From Alphaproteobacteria bacterium (GTDB lineage Bacteria; Pseudomonadota; Alphaproteobacteria; Rhizobiales; Rhizobiaceae): a DNA stretch of 45,715 bases. Every line of letters begins with the position of its first letter. Positions within the stretch are counted from its first letter, which is position 1. Positions 26,072-34,714 of the stretch are shown here, piece by piece. The notes under the pieces are model-generated. The model saw nothing but the letters and a program-made list of their open reading frames with translations. It searched no databases and had not been told where the DNA came from. The position numbers and the translations under genes are program-made. The stretch lies in the NCBI GenBank assembly GCA_016861165.1, contig BOKV01000027.1:1-45715 (forward strand), given 5' to 3'.

Positions 26072-28177
26072 ATGCGCGTGAGCCGGCGCCGGTTTGCGGT
26101 TGCCGCCTTGGCGGTGGCAGCGGCGCTGGCCGCCGCAGCCGTCCTGCTCGACCGGATCGACCGGGCGCTGCCGCCGCCGCTCGACGACCCGCGCCTGCTG
26201 TCGACCGAGGTGGTCGACCGCAACGGCGAACTGCTGCGCGTCTTCGCCAATGGCGAGGGCCGCTGGCGGCTCAAGGCCGATCTCGACCGCATCGACCCGC
26301 AATTCGTGCGGATGCTGATCGCCTACGAGGACAAGCGCTTCTACCACCACTCCGGTGTCGACCCGCTGGCGATGGCGCGGGCGGCCGGCCAGTGGCTCGC
26401 CAATGGCCGCATCGTCTCGGGCGGATCGACCATCACGATGCAGCTTGCCCGCCTGATCGAGCCGCGCACGGAGCGCTCGATTGCCGCCAAGCTGCGCCAG
26501 ATGGTGCGCGCGGTCCAGATCGAGCGGCGGCTTACCAAGCGCGAGATTCTCGAGCGCTACCTGACGCTGGCGCCCTATGGCGGCAACCTCGAAGGGGTGC
26601 GGGCGGCCGCGCTGTCATGGTTCGGCAAGGAGCCGGCCAGGCTGGCGCCGCACGAGGCGGCGCTGCTGGTGGCGCTGCCGCAGTCGCCCGAATGGCGCCG
26701 GCCGGACCGCCAGCCGGGCGCGGCGCGGCTGGCGCGCGACCGGGTGATGGCGCGCATGGCGGCCGAGAACATTGTCGACACGGCCGAGGCCGGGCGCGTC
26801 GCCCGTTTCGCCGTGCCGTCGCGCCGGCTCGAACTGCCGCAGTTGGCCGCGCATCTTGCCGCCGCCGCCGTCGACCGCGACCCGTTTGCTGGCCGTCTCC
26901 CCACCACCGTCGAGCGGGCGCTGCAGGCGCGGCTGGAGGCGGTGGTCAGGGCCGCCGCGCGGCGCATGGCGCCACGCGTCTCGATTGCGCTTGTCGTTGC
27001 CGATGCCGAGAGCGGCGATATCCTGGCCAGCATCGGCTCGCCCGATCATCTTGATGAGACCCGGTCCGGCTGGATCGACATGACGCAGGCGGCGCGCTCG
27101 CCTGGCTCGACGCTGAAGCCCTTCGTCTACGGCCTCGCCATCGAGGACGGGCTGGTGCTACCCGAAACGCTCATCTCCGACCGGCCGGCCGATTTCGACG
27201 GTTACCGGCCGGCCAATTTCGACCTGACCTACCAGGGCGATGTCAGCGTGCGCCGCGCGCTGCAGATGTCGCTCAACGTGCCGGCGGTGCGCCTCGTCGA
27301 GGCGGTGTCGCCGGCCCGCCTGGTGGCGCGCATGCGCCGCGCCGGCGTCACGCCGATGCTTGCGCAGGAGCAGAGGCCCGGCCTCGGCCTCGTGCTCGGC
27401 GGCGCCAGCCTGACGCTGACCGACCTGGTCCAGCTCTACGCCAATCTGGTGCGCCAGGGGCCGTTCGCGGTGGCCATCGGCGACGGCGTGCGGCGCGAGC
27501 CCGGCCCGTTCGGCGGGCCGCGGCCGCTGTCGCCGGTCGCCGCCTGGCACGTCATCGACATGCTGTCGGGCGTGGCCGAGCCGGTCGGCGCCAAGAAGCT
27601 GCCGGTCGCCTACAAGACCGGCACCAGCTACGGCTATCGCGATGCCTGGGCGGTCGGCTTCGACGGCGGCCGGGTCATCGGCGTGTGGGTCGGCCGCGCC
27701 GACAATGGCGCGGTGCCGGGCATCAGCGGCATGGTCACCGCCGCGCCGCTGCTGTTCGAGGCGTTCGACACCCTGGCCGAGGGTCGCCGCAGCGCGCTGG
27801 CGCCGCTGCCGCGGGCGCCGGCCGGTGCGGTGCGCCTGGCGGCGGCCGACCTGCCGCCGGCGCTGCGCGTCTTCGACCGCCCCGCCGACGGCCACTTCTT
27901 CTCGCCGGTGCCGGCGACGCGGCGGCTGCACATTGCCTTTCCCGCCAACGGCACTGAGCTGGAAAGCCCGCTCGCCGACAGCGGGGCGCCGGCGCCGGTG
28001 GTCGTCAAGCTGCAGGGCGGCACGCCGCCGTTCCGGCTGATGGCCAATGGCGTGCCAGTGGAGACCCCGTCGCGGCGCCGGCAGATGCTGTGGGTGCCCG
28101 ACGGCGCCGGCACCACCCGCCTCACCGTCGTCGACGGCGTAGGGCAGGCGCGCTCGGTCGAGATCGTCGTGCGCTGA
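26072..28177 (+). CDS. pbpC: Penicillin-binding protein 1C
   Basis: This 701-residue bifunctional peptidoglycan synthase has one membrane anchor at about 8-25, a GT51 transglycosylase domain with catalytic E86 (YEDKRFYHHSG), and a transpeptidase domain with S346-x-x-K349 (SPGSTLKP), SLN at 400-402 and KTGTS from K515. A BiPBP_C-like beta domain closes the protein (about 610-701). It follows the macroglobulin gene by 13 bp. The pair is believed to repair and guard the envelope when it is breached. PBP1C converges with the MFS gene after one base. Confidence 0.96.
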   Translation: MRVSRRRFAVAALAVAAALAAAAVLLDRIDRALPPPLDDPRLLSTEVVDRNGELLRVFANGEGRWRLKADLDRIDPQFVRMLIAYEDKRFYHHSGVDPLAMARAAGQWLANGRIVSGGSTITMQLARLIEPRTERSIAAKLRQMVRAVQIERRLTKREILERYLTLAPYGGNLEGVRAAALSWFGKEPARLAPHEAALLVALPQSPEWRRPDRQPGAARLARDRVMARMAAENIVDTAEAGRVARFAVPSRRLELPQLAAHLAAAAVDRDPFAGRLPTTVERALQARLEAVVRAAARRMAPRVSIALVVADAESGDILASIGSPDHLDETRSGWIDMTQAARSPGSTLKPFVYGLAIEDGLVLPETLISDRPADFDGYRPANFDLTYQGDVSVRRALQMSLNVPAVRLVEAVSPARLVARMRRAGVTPMLAQEQRPGLGLVLGGASLTLTDLVQLYANLVRQGPFAVAIGDGVRREPGPFGGPRPLSPVAAWHVIDMLSGVAEPVGAKKLPVAYKTGTSYGYRDAWAVGFDGGRVIGVWVGRADNGAVPGISGMVTAAPLLFEAFDTLAEGRRSALAPLPRAPAGAVRLAAADLPPALRVFDRPADGHFFSPVPATRRLHIAFPANGTELESPLADSGAPAPVVVKLQGGTPPFRLMANGVPVETPSRRRQMLWVPDGAGTTRLTVVDGVGQARSVEIVVR

Positions 28178-28178
28178 G

Positions 28179-29462
28179 CTATCGGTGGCGCGCGCCATGC
28201 GGCCTGAACAGCCGGCCGCGCTCGGTGATGAACAGGATGACCAGCGTCGACAGCCCGCAGCCGGCGAAGCCGGCGGACAGCGGGACGATGGTGCCGTCGT
28301 AGTTGTCGCCGATCACGAAACCGATCGTCGCCCCCAGCACGACGGTGACCGCGCTGACGAAGGAGGAGGCGACGCCGGCGACGTGGCCCTGCGGTTCCAT
28401 CGCCAGCGCGTTGAAGTTGGAGAACACCAGCCCGACCAGCAGCATGTTGACCGCCATCATCGGCAGGAAGGTCCACGCGTCAAGGCGGCCGAACAAGGCC
28501 AGCGCGAACATCGCCGCCGAGATCAGCGAATAGCCGGTGGTCGCCCAATGGCTCAGCACGCGCATGCCGAAGCGCTCGACCAGGCTGGCGTTGACGAAGG
28601 AGGAGGCCGACATTGCCAGCGCCAGCACGGCGAAGACGAGCGGAAACCACAGGCCGAACCCGAACAGGTCGACCATGACCGGCTGCACCGAGCCGATGAA
28701 GCCGAACAGCGCGCCGAAGAAGGTGCCGGCGGCGAGTGTGTAGCCGGCCGTCTGGCGGTTGAGGAACACCGATCTGAGCGCCGCGCCGACCGCCGGCCAG
28801 CTGATCGCGCGGCGCCGGGCCAGCGGCAGAGTTTCGGGAAAGTACAGCGCCGAGACCAGCATCAGCGCGATGCCGACGATGGCCAGCGATCCGAACACCC
28901 AGCGCCACGACGAGACGAGCAGGATCAGCTGGCCGAGCGAGGGGGCGAGGACAGGCACGGCCATGAACACGGTCATCACCAGCGACATGATGCGCGCCAT
29001 CCGGCGCCCCTCGTAGCAGTCGCGGATGGCGGCCTGGGCAACGACGCGCGGCGCCCCGGAGCCGAAGCCCTGGACGAAGCGCGTGGCCAGCAGCATGCTG
29101 AAATCGTCGGCGCCCGCCATCAGCAGGCCGGCGGCCGAATAGATGGCGAGCCCGCCGAGCAGCACCGGGCGGCGCCCGAACCGGTCGGCGAGGAAGCCGA
29201 CGACGAGCTGCGACAGGCCGAAGCCGAGCATGTAGGCGGTGATGATCGTCTGCATGCGGGTGATTTCGATGCCGCCGAGCGCCACGGCGATATCGGGGAA
29301 GGCGGGCAGCATGACGTCGGTGGCAAGCGCATTGACCGACATCAGCCCGGCCAGCATCAGCACGAAGGCGCCGACCGACAGCGGCGCGTGGCCCGAAGAG
29401 GGCGACGACAAATCGACGGGCTCCGCCTTGCGGGGCGGGTCCGACTGAATGCGCTGTTCCAT
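28179..29462 (-). CDS. Bcr/CflA-type MFS efflux protein
   Basis: This 427-residue drug:proton antiporter of the major facilitator superfamily has 12 membrane segments. The early motif VNALATDVMLPAFPDIA, the loop 2-3 motif GFLADRFGRRPVLLGG, and the segment GSGAPRVVAQAAIRDCYEG are typical of Bcr/CflA. I start at ATG 29462; a GTG 13 codons upstream (29501) is possible but neither has a clear ribosome site. The substrate is unknown. It lies 78 bp downstream of the cyclase gene on the same strand. Confidence 0.88.
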   Translation of the reverse strand: MEQRIQSDPPRKAEPVDLSSPSSGHAPLSVGAFVLMLAGLMSVNALATDVMLPAFPDIAVALGGIEITRMQTIITAYMLGFGLSQLVVGFLADRFGRRPVLLGGLAIYSAAGLLMAGADDFSMLLATRFVQGFGSGAPRVVAQAAIRDCYEGRRMARIMSLVMTVFMAVPVLAPSLGQLILLVSSWRWVFGSLAIVGIALMLVSALYFPETLPLARRRAISWPAVGAALRSVFLNRQTAGYTLAAGTFFGALFGFIGSVQPVMVDLFGFGLWFPLVFAVLALAMSASSFVNASLVERFGMRVLSHWATTGYSLISAAMFALALFGRLDAWTFLPMMAVNMLLVGLVFSNFNALAMEPQGHVAGVASSFVSAVTVVLGATIGFVIGDNYDGTIVPLSAGFAGCGLSTLVILFITERGRLFRPHGARHR

Positions 29463-29540
29463 CCCGTGCTTATAGGTCAAAGCCTTCGGGCGAGGCCACA
29501 CGGAATGTGCATGGCCGCGTTGCGCCTCGCGCAGATGCCG

Positions 29541-30947
29541 TCAGGCAAGCCACACGTCGATCGGCGTCTGGCGTCCGCGCAGCCGCAGCCGGCGGCGCCG
29601 GCGCAGCCCGTCGAGCAGCGCCGGGTCGGCCGACCCGGCCTCGCCCAGCTTGGCGACCAGCGCGTCGCTGACGACCAGCCGGCAGCGCAGGGCGCGCGTC
29701 GCCGCTTCCAGCCGCGCCGCGACATTGACGGTATCGCCGACGACGGCGAATTCGAGCCGGCGCGCCGGGCCGATGTCGCCGAGGATGACCGGGCCGAAAT
29801 GGACGCCCACCGAGACCCGGAACCGCGGATCGCCGCGAGCCGCGCATTCGGCGCTGCAGTCGTCCATGGCCGCGACGATGGCGCGGGCGGCGGCAAGCGC
29901 GTTGGCCGCGTCGCGCGGACCCGCCGCCGGCGTGCCGAAGGTCGCCATGATGCCGTCACCGAGATATTTGTCGAGGGTGCCGTGGTGGGCGAAAACCACG
30001 TCCTCGAGCACCGCGTGGTAGCGGCGCAGCAATTGCATCACCTTGGCCGGTGGATGGCGCTCGGCGATCTCGGTGAACCCGACGATGTCGGCGAACAGGA
30101 CGGCGATCTCCTGGCTGCGCTCGGCACCGACATCGTGGTCGGCGGCGGCCAGCACGTCGACCAGGTTCTGTGGGAAGTAGCGTGACAGGTTGGCCCGTTC
30201 GGCGGCGATCTGCGCCTGGCGGATCACCAGCTGGCGTGTGCGGAAGCCCTGGAGCGCGAGAATGCCGGCGACGATGAGGAACACCACGACCTCCTGCACG
30301 CGCAAGGGCGCCAGGGTCGCGTTGGGATCAAGGAACTCGGCAATCGTCGGCCAGTCGGTGAAGACCGACTCGACCGTCGGGCTCAGTTCCGGGATGCGGC
30401 GGCCGAACCAGTGGACGAGCGCCAACCCGCCGAGCCACAGCCCCGCCGTCCAGGTGCCGATGGCAAGGACCGTGCGCCAGGAATAGGCCAGCGTGCCGCC
30501 CGCCAGCAGGACGAAGAAGTAGATGAAGTTCTCGAACCGGTACTGGAACGCCGTCGGCATCGGCTCGTGGAACCACGGATTGGGCACGAGCACGGTGAAG
30601 CTCAGCAGGGCGAGGTCGGCGAAGATCAGCGCCAGTTCCAGCCCCGACCGCCCGACGCGGCCGGCGCGCATCTGCAGCCAGCCGATCGCCATGAACGCCA
30701 CCAGCAGCGCCTCGTGGTAGAGGACGCTCCAGGTCGGGTTTAGGAGGGGCAGCAGCGCGCCGATCACCAGCAGCGCAATCGTGCGCGCCCGCACCGCGAT
30801 GGCAAGCCCGCTGTGCTTGTCGGCTGCCAGTGCCTGCCGCAGATGAGGGTTGTCGCGCGCCATGCGTTCCTCATCGAGGCGGCTGGCGCGAACCGATGTC
30901 AGCAGGGACCACAGCAGGTCCCGGCGCGGAGCGGCGATGTCATGCAT
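29541..30947 (-). CDS. Integral-membrane adenylate cyclase
   Basis: This 468-residue class III cyclase has a six-segment membrane domain (about 50-240), a short linker RYFPQNLVDVLA, and a C-terminal catalytic domain. Metal ligands are D287 (FADIVGFT) and D331 (DKYLGDGIM); K327 and the Asp of VVGDTVNVAAR mark ATP specificity. The start at 30947 gives MHDIAAPRRDLLW; an open frame runs to 31100 but its translation is arginine-rich and unlike the family. It is divergent from hemA across 321 bp and is the second adenylate cyclase of this window. Confidence 0.9.
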   Translation of the reverse strand: MHDIAAPRRDLLWSLLTSVRASRLDEERMARDNPHLRQALAADKHSGLAIAVRARTIALLVIGALLPLLNPTWSVLYHEALLVAFMAIGWLQMRAGRVGRSGLELALIFADLALLSFTVLVPNPWFHEPMPTAFQYRFENFIYFFVLLAGGTLAYSWRTVLAIGTWTAGLWLGGLALVHWFGRRIPELSPTVESVFTDWPTIAEFLDPNATLAPLRVQEVVVFLIVAGILALQGFRTRQLVIRQAQIAAERANLSRYFPQNLVDVLAAADHDVGAERSQEIAVLFADIVGFTEIAERHPPAKVMQLLRRYHAVLEDVVFAHHGTLDKYLGDGIMATFGTPAAGPRDAANALAAARAIVAAMDDCSAECAARGDPRFRVSVGVHFGPVILGDIGPARRLEFAVVGDTVNVAARLEAATRALRCRLVVSDALVAKLGEAGSADPALLDGLRRRRRLRLRGRQTPIDVWLA

Positions 30948-31268
30948 GGCGGCGCTTGTCCCGTGCTGGAGCGGTCTGGCCGCCACCATGCACGGCCGGG
31001 CGGGCGGGGCGCAACGGCCTGCCCAATGGGACGTGCTCCGGCCGGCGCGATCAAGCCATCGTGAATCGCCTCGGCGCGACAGGGATGTGACGATGTGCAC
31101 GGTTGATCTGGCTCAAGGCACTGATAGTTAGCCTGATGCAGTAGGTGTGGCGGCGCCCGCGCATGCGGGCGGCCGCGACGGCCCGGCGAAAGCGGGTTGA
31201 ATTGTCGAAGGGGTGCGGGTTACACCGCTTGGTGGAGCGGTGCGGCCGGTGAAGCCAGGGAAGAGACG
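30948..31268. other. 321-bp divergent control region of cyclase and hemA
   Basis: No credible gene lies here. It holds the FNR/FixK-like box at 31103-31116. Downstream of it come a CCCGC/GCGGG hairpin and a hairpin ACCGCT/AGCGGT at 31224-31241 in the hemA leader. The leader before hemA (about 110-130 nt if transcription begins near the box) is long enough for post-transcriptional control, but no known riboswitch was recognised. Confidence 0.5.
31103..31116 (+). promoter_or_regulatory. FNR/FixK-type anaerobox upstream of hemA
   Basis: TTGATCTGGCTCAA matches the TTGAT-N4-ATCAA consensus at 9 of 10 specified positions. It is 152 bp upstream of the hemA start. Oxygen-responsive FNR/FixK control of hemA is well known in Alphaproteobacteria, so this is a likely activator site. 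The matching -10 was not identified with confidence. Confidence 0.65.
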
Positions 31269-32552
31269 ATGACGGACAAGCTGAGGCCGGAGCTGGTGCG
31301 GGTGGCGAAGGGTTCCGTCGCGGCTGGCGCGCGGCCGACCGAGTACGAGGCCTTTTTCGCCGCGCGGCTGGCCGAACTGCACGAGGAGGGCCGCTACCGC
31401 GTCTTCGCCGAACTGGAGCGTCGCGCAGGGGAGTTTCCGAAGGCCGTCCGCCATGTCGGCGGCGCCATCCGGGAAGTAACCGTCTGGTGCTCCAACGACT
31501 ATCTCGGCATGGGGCAGAACCCGAAGGTGATCGCCGCCATGCACGAGGCGATCGATCGCTGCGGCACGGGTGCCGGCGGCACCCGCAACATCTCCGGCAC
31601 CAACCACTATCACGTCGTGCTGGAACGCGAGCTGGCCGACCTGCACGGCAAGGAAGCGGCGCTGATCTTCACCTCCGGCTACGTCTCCAACTGGGCGACG
31701 CTCGGCACGCTCGGCGCCAACATTCCCGGGCTGGTCATCTTCTCGGACGCCTCCAACCACGCCTCGATGATCGAGGGCATCCGCCATTCGCGTGCCGAGA
31801 AACGCATCTGGAAGCACAACGACCCGGGCGATCTCGACCGCCAGCTCGCCCAGTTCGGCCGCGACGTGCCGAAGCTGGTGGCGTTCGAATCGGTCTACTC
31901 GATGGATGGCGACATCGCCCCGATAGCCGAAATCCTCGACGTCGCCGAAAAGCACGGCGCCATGACCTATCTCGACGAGGTTCACGCGGTCGGCATGTAC
32001 GGGCCGCGCGGCGGCGGCGTCGCCGAACGCGACGGCCTGATGGAGCGGCTGACCATCATCGAGGGCACCCTCGGCAAGGCGTTCGGCGTCATGGGCGGCT
32101 ACATCACCGGCTCGGCCGCCCTGTGCGACTTCGTGCGCAGCTTCGCCTCCGGTTTCATCTTCACCACGGCGCTGCCACCGGCGCTGGCGGCCGGCGCCAT
32201 CGCCTCGATCCGCCATCTCAAGGTGAGCGAGGAGGAGCGTCGGCTGCACCGCGAGGCGGTGGCCAGGGTGCGCGCCGGGCTCGACCGCCACGGCATTCCG
32301 CACATGCCCAATCCGAGCCATATCGTGCCGGTCATGGTCGGCAACGCCGCCAAGTGCAAGTGGATTTCCGACCTGCTGCTCGACAATTACGGCGTCTATG
32401 TGCAGCCGATCAACTATCCGACCGTACCGCGCAAGACCGAGCGCCTGCGCATCACGCCGACGCCGTTCCATACGCAAGCCGACATCGACCACCTGGTCGG
32501 GGCACTGTCGGACCTGTGGAGCCAGTGCGCGCTAGCCCGCGCGGTGGCGTGA
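31269..32552 (+). CDS. hemA: 5-aminolevulinate synthase
   Basis: This 427-residue PLP enzyme condenses glycine and succinyl-CoA to 5-aminolevulinate, the first step of heme synthesis in Alphaproteobacteria. The core [31 protein letters not shown] and the Schiff-base lysine K270 ([14 protein letters not shown]) are intact; D236 (YLDEVHAVG) is the pyridine-nitrogen partner. The N-terminus carries about 24 residues before the usual YEAFF start. ATG 31269 has AGGGAAGAG upstream, which supports it. It converges with dxr. Confidence 0.96.
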   Translation: MTDKLRPELVRVAKGSVAAGARPTEYEAFFAARLAELHEEGRYRVFAELERRAGEFPKAVRHVGGAIREVTVWCSNDYLGMGQNPKVIAAMHEAIDRCGTGAGGTRNISGTNHYHVVLERELADLHGKEAALIFTSGYVSNWATLGTLGANIPGLVIFSDASNHASMIEGIRHSRAEKRIWKHNDPGDLDRQLAQFGRDVPKLVAFESVYSMDGDIAPIAEILDVAEKHGAMTYLDEVHAVGMYGPRGGGVAERDGLMERLTIIEGTLGKAFGVMGGYITGSAALCDFVRSFASGFIFTTALPPALAAGAIASIRHLKVSEEERRLHREAVARVRAGLDRHGIPHMPNPSHIVPVMVGNAAKCKWISDLLLDNYGVYVQPINYPTVPRKTERLRITPTPFHTQADIDHLVGALSDLWSQCALARAVA

Positions 32553-32573
32553 GACGGCCGGAGCGAGGGCGGC

Positions 32574-33758
32574 TCACCCCGCCATCGTGGCCGCCAGGCG
32601 GCGGGCGTCGGCGTCGGCGGCCATCACCGCCCCGATCGAACCGGCGGCGGGCAGGCCGGCCAGCCGGTCCATCACCTTCTCCGTGATCTCGGCCATGGCG
32701 AGAAAGCCGATGCGGCCGGCGACGAAGGCGGCGCAGGCGGTCTCCTCGGCGGCGTTCAGCACCGCCCCCTGCAGGCCGCCGCGGGCAAGCGCCAGCCGCG
32801 CCAGGCGCAGGGCCGGAAACCGCTCCTCGTCGGGAGCCTCGAAATCGAGGCGGCCGATGCGGGCGAAGTCGAGCCGCTCGACATCGAGATGCGGCCGCCG
32901 CGGCCAGCTGAGAGCGTAGCCGATGGCCGTGCGCATGTCTGGCGCGCCGAGCTGGGCCAGCACCGAGCCGTCGGCATAGCCGACCATCGAATGGACGATC
33001 GACTGCGGGTGGACCACCACCTCGATCTGCTCGGGCCGCAGGTCGAACAGGTGGCGCGCCTCGATCATCTCCAGCGCCTTGTTGAACATGGAGGCGCTGC
33101 CGATCGAGATCTTCATGCCCATCGACCAGTTGGGGTGGACGCGGGCCATGTCCGGCGTGGCGGCCGCCATCTTCTCGCGCGGCCAGGTGCGGAACGGGCC
33201 GCCGGAGGCAGTCAGCACGATTCGTTCGAGCGCATGGCGGTTGTCGGTCTCAAGCGTCTGGAAGATGGCCGAATGCTCGCTGTCGACGGGGATGACGCGG
33301 CCGCCGGCGCGCGCCGCGGTGCGGATCAGCAGGTCGCCGGCGGCCACAAGGCATTCCTTGTTGGCAAGCGCGATGTCGGCGCCGCGCTCGGCGGCGGCGA
33401 GCGTCGGCTCCAGGCCGGCGGTGCCGACAATCGCCGCCATCACGCGGCCGGCCGGGCGCTGCGCCGCCTCGGCCAGGCCCGAACGGCCGGCGGCGACGGC
33501 GATGCCGGTGCCGGCCAGCGCCTCCTTCAATTCGCCATAGCGCGCCGGGTCGGCGGTCACCGCCAGCCGGGCGCCGCACTGCCTCGCCTGGCGGGCGAGC
33601 AACGCGATGTTGGCGCTGCCGGTCAGCGCCTCGATCTCGAAGGCGTCGCGGCCGCCGAGCTGGGCGATCACGTCGAGCGTGTTGACGCCGATCGAGCCGG
33701 TCGAGCCGAGGATGGTGATGCGCCGGGCGTCGCCGCCGGCTGGCGCCCTTGCGCTCAT
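32574..33758 (-). CDS. dxr: 1-deoxy-D-xylulose 5-phosphate reductoisomerase
   Basis: This 394-residue NADPH enzyme makes 2-C-methyl-D-erythritol 4-phosphate in the MEP isoprenoid pathway. The NADPH motif GSTGSIG is at 18-24 and LANKECLV at 131-138. Metal ligands D159 and E161 lie in PVDSEHSAIFQ, with the third Glu in NKALEMIEA. The segment SIGSASMFNK replaces the usual DSATMMNK Asp with Gly but keeps the substrate Ser, Asn and Lys. ATG 33758 overlaps the stop of the 2-hydroxyacid dehydrogenase gene as ATGA, so it is translationally coupled to a catabolic operon rather than to the usual uppS-cdsA-rseP group. An upstream start at 33815 is less likely. Confidence 0.93.
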   Translation of the reverse strand: MSARAPAGGDARRITILGSTGSIGVNTLDVIAQLGGRDAFEIEALTGSANIALLARQARQCGARLAVTADPARYGELKEALAGTGIAVAAGRSGLAEAAQRPAGRVMAAIVGTAGLEPTLAAAERGADIALANKECLVAAGDLLIRTAARAGGRVIPVDSEHSAIFQTLETDNRHALERIVLTASGGPFRTWPREKMAAATPDMARVHPNWSMGMKISIGSASMFNKALEMIEARHLFDLRPEQIEVVVHPQSIVHSMVGYADGSVLAQLGAPDMRTAIGYALSWPRRPHLDVERLDFARIGRLDFEAPDEERFPALRLARLALARGGLQGAVLNAAEETACAAFVAGRIGFLAMAEITEKVMDRLAGLPAAGSIGAVMAADADARRLAATMAG

Positions 33759-34714
33759 TCCTGCATGTGTCTGCATTCGGGGACTGGCGTCAGCGCCTTT
33801 CGGTCCTTGTACCATGACAGCAGGTTGTCGATCAGCAGGCGGCCCATGGCCTCGCGGGTCTCGACGGTGGCGCTGCCGACATGGGGCAGCAGCACCACAT
33901 TGTCCATGCCGATCAGTTCGGCGGGCACATGCGGCTCGTCGGCAAAGACATCGAGGCCGGCAGCACCTAGGCGGCCCTCGGCCAGCGCCGCCACCAGTTG
34001 CGCCTCGTCGACGACCGTGCCGCGGCCGACATTGATGAACGTGCCCTGCGGGCCGAGCGCGTCGAGCACGGCACGGCCGATCAGATTACGCGTCCCGTCA
34101 CCGCCGGGCAGTACGGCGATCAGCACGTCGGCGTCGCGGGCCATGGCGGTGAGATCGGCGTAGTAGGCAAGCGCCACGTCGGCGCGCGGCCGGCGGCTAT
34201 GGTAGACGACCCTGCAGCCGAAGACAGCGAGCTTGCCGGCGATCGCCAGGCCGATGCGGCCGAGCCCGGCAATGGCGATGGTGCGCCCGGCGAGGCCATG
34301 GGTCAGCGGCGCGTTGCCCTCGCGCAGCCAGCGGCCCTCGCGCACATAGCGGTCGTGGGCGACGATGCGGCGGGTGACGGCGAGCAGCAGCGCGATCGCC
34401 GTGTTGGCCACCTCGTCGTCGAGCACGCCGGGCGTGTGGGTGACCACGATGCCGCGTCGGGCGAGCGCGGCGGCATCGATCGCCTCGTAGCCGACACCGT
34501 AGCAGGCGACGATCTCCAGCGCCGGCAGCCGATCGATGAGGGCGCCGGGCAGTTCGGTGGAGCCGCCAGTGGCGATGGCCCGCACCTCTTGGCCGATATG
34601 TCGGGCAAGGCCGTCCAGGTCACCGCCCGGCGGCCGGTGCACGGTGAAATGTTCGGCGAGCCCTTCCGGGACGCCGGCGCCGAGACCGCGAAGGGCAAGG
34701 ATGGCCGGTTTCAC
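33755..34714 (-). CDS. D-2-hydroxyacid dehydrogenase, NADP-type
   Basis: This 319-residue dehydrogenase of the glyoxylate/hydroxypyruvate reductase group has the Rossmann motif GLGRIG at 150-155. HSRRP at 172-176 after the second strand points to NADPH rather than NADH. The catalytic residues R231 (NVGRGTVVDE), E260 and H278 (LLPHVGSAT) are present. The start is GTG 34714 and overlaps the FAH gene stop as GTGA; its own stop overlaps the dxr start. It probably reduces a 2-keto acid formed in the adjoining sugar-acid pathway. Confidence 0.9.
   Translation of the reverse strand: MKPAILALRGLGAGVPEGLAEHFTVHRPPGGDLDGLARHIGQEVRAIATGGSTELPGALIDRLPALEIVACYGVGYEAIDAAALARRGIVVTHTPGVLDDEVANTAIALLLAVTRRIVAHDRYVREGRWLREGNAPLTHGLAGRTIAIAGLGRIGLAIAGKLAVFGCRVVYHSRRPRADVALAYYADLTAMARDADVLIAVLPGGDGTRNLIGRAVLDALGPQGTFINVGRGTVVDEAQLVAALAEGRLGAAGLDVFADEPHVPAELIGMDNVVLLPHVGSATVETREAMGRLLIDNLLSWYKDRKALTPVPECRHMQE

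Noticed and set aside
23203..26292. 1029-codon open frame antisense to the macroglobulin gene
   Set aside because: It is a G+C-driven shadow. Its translation is rich in R, G, D and H with no domain, while the plus strand has a full signal peptide, thioester and family structure.
28185..30185. 666-codon plus-strand open frame opposite the MFS and cyclase genes
   Set aside because: The translation lacks hydrophobic structure and is full of Q, E, R, H and D. The minus strand encodes intact membrane and catalytic motifs.
31086..31100. CRP-like site TGTGACGATGTGCAC near the cyclase and hemA
   Set aside because: The second half-site and spacing do not fit TGTGA-N6-TCACA; only one half matches.
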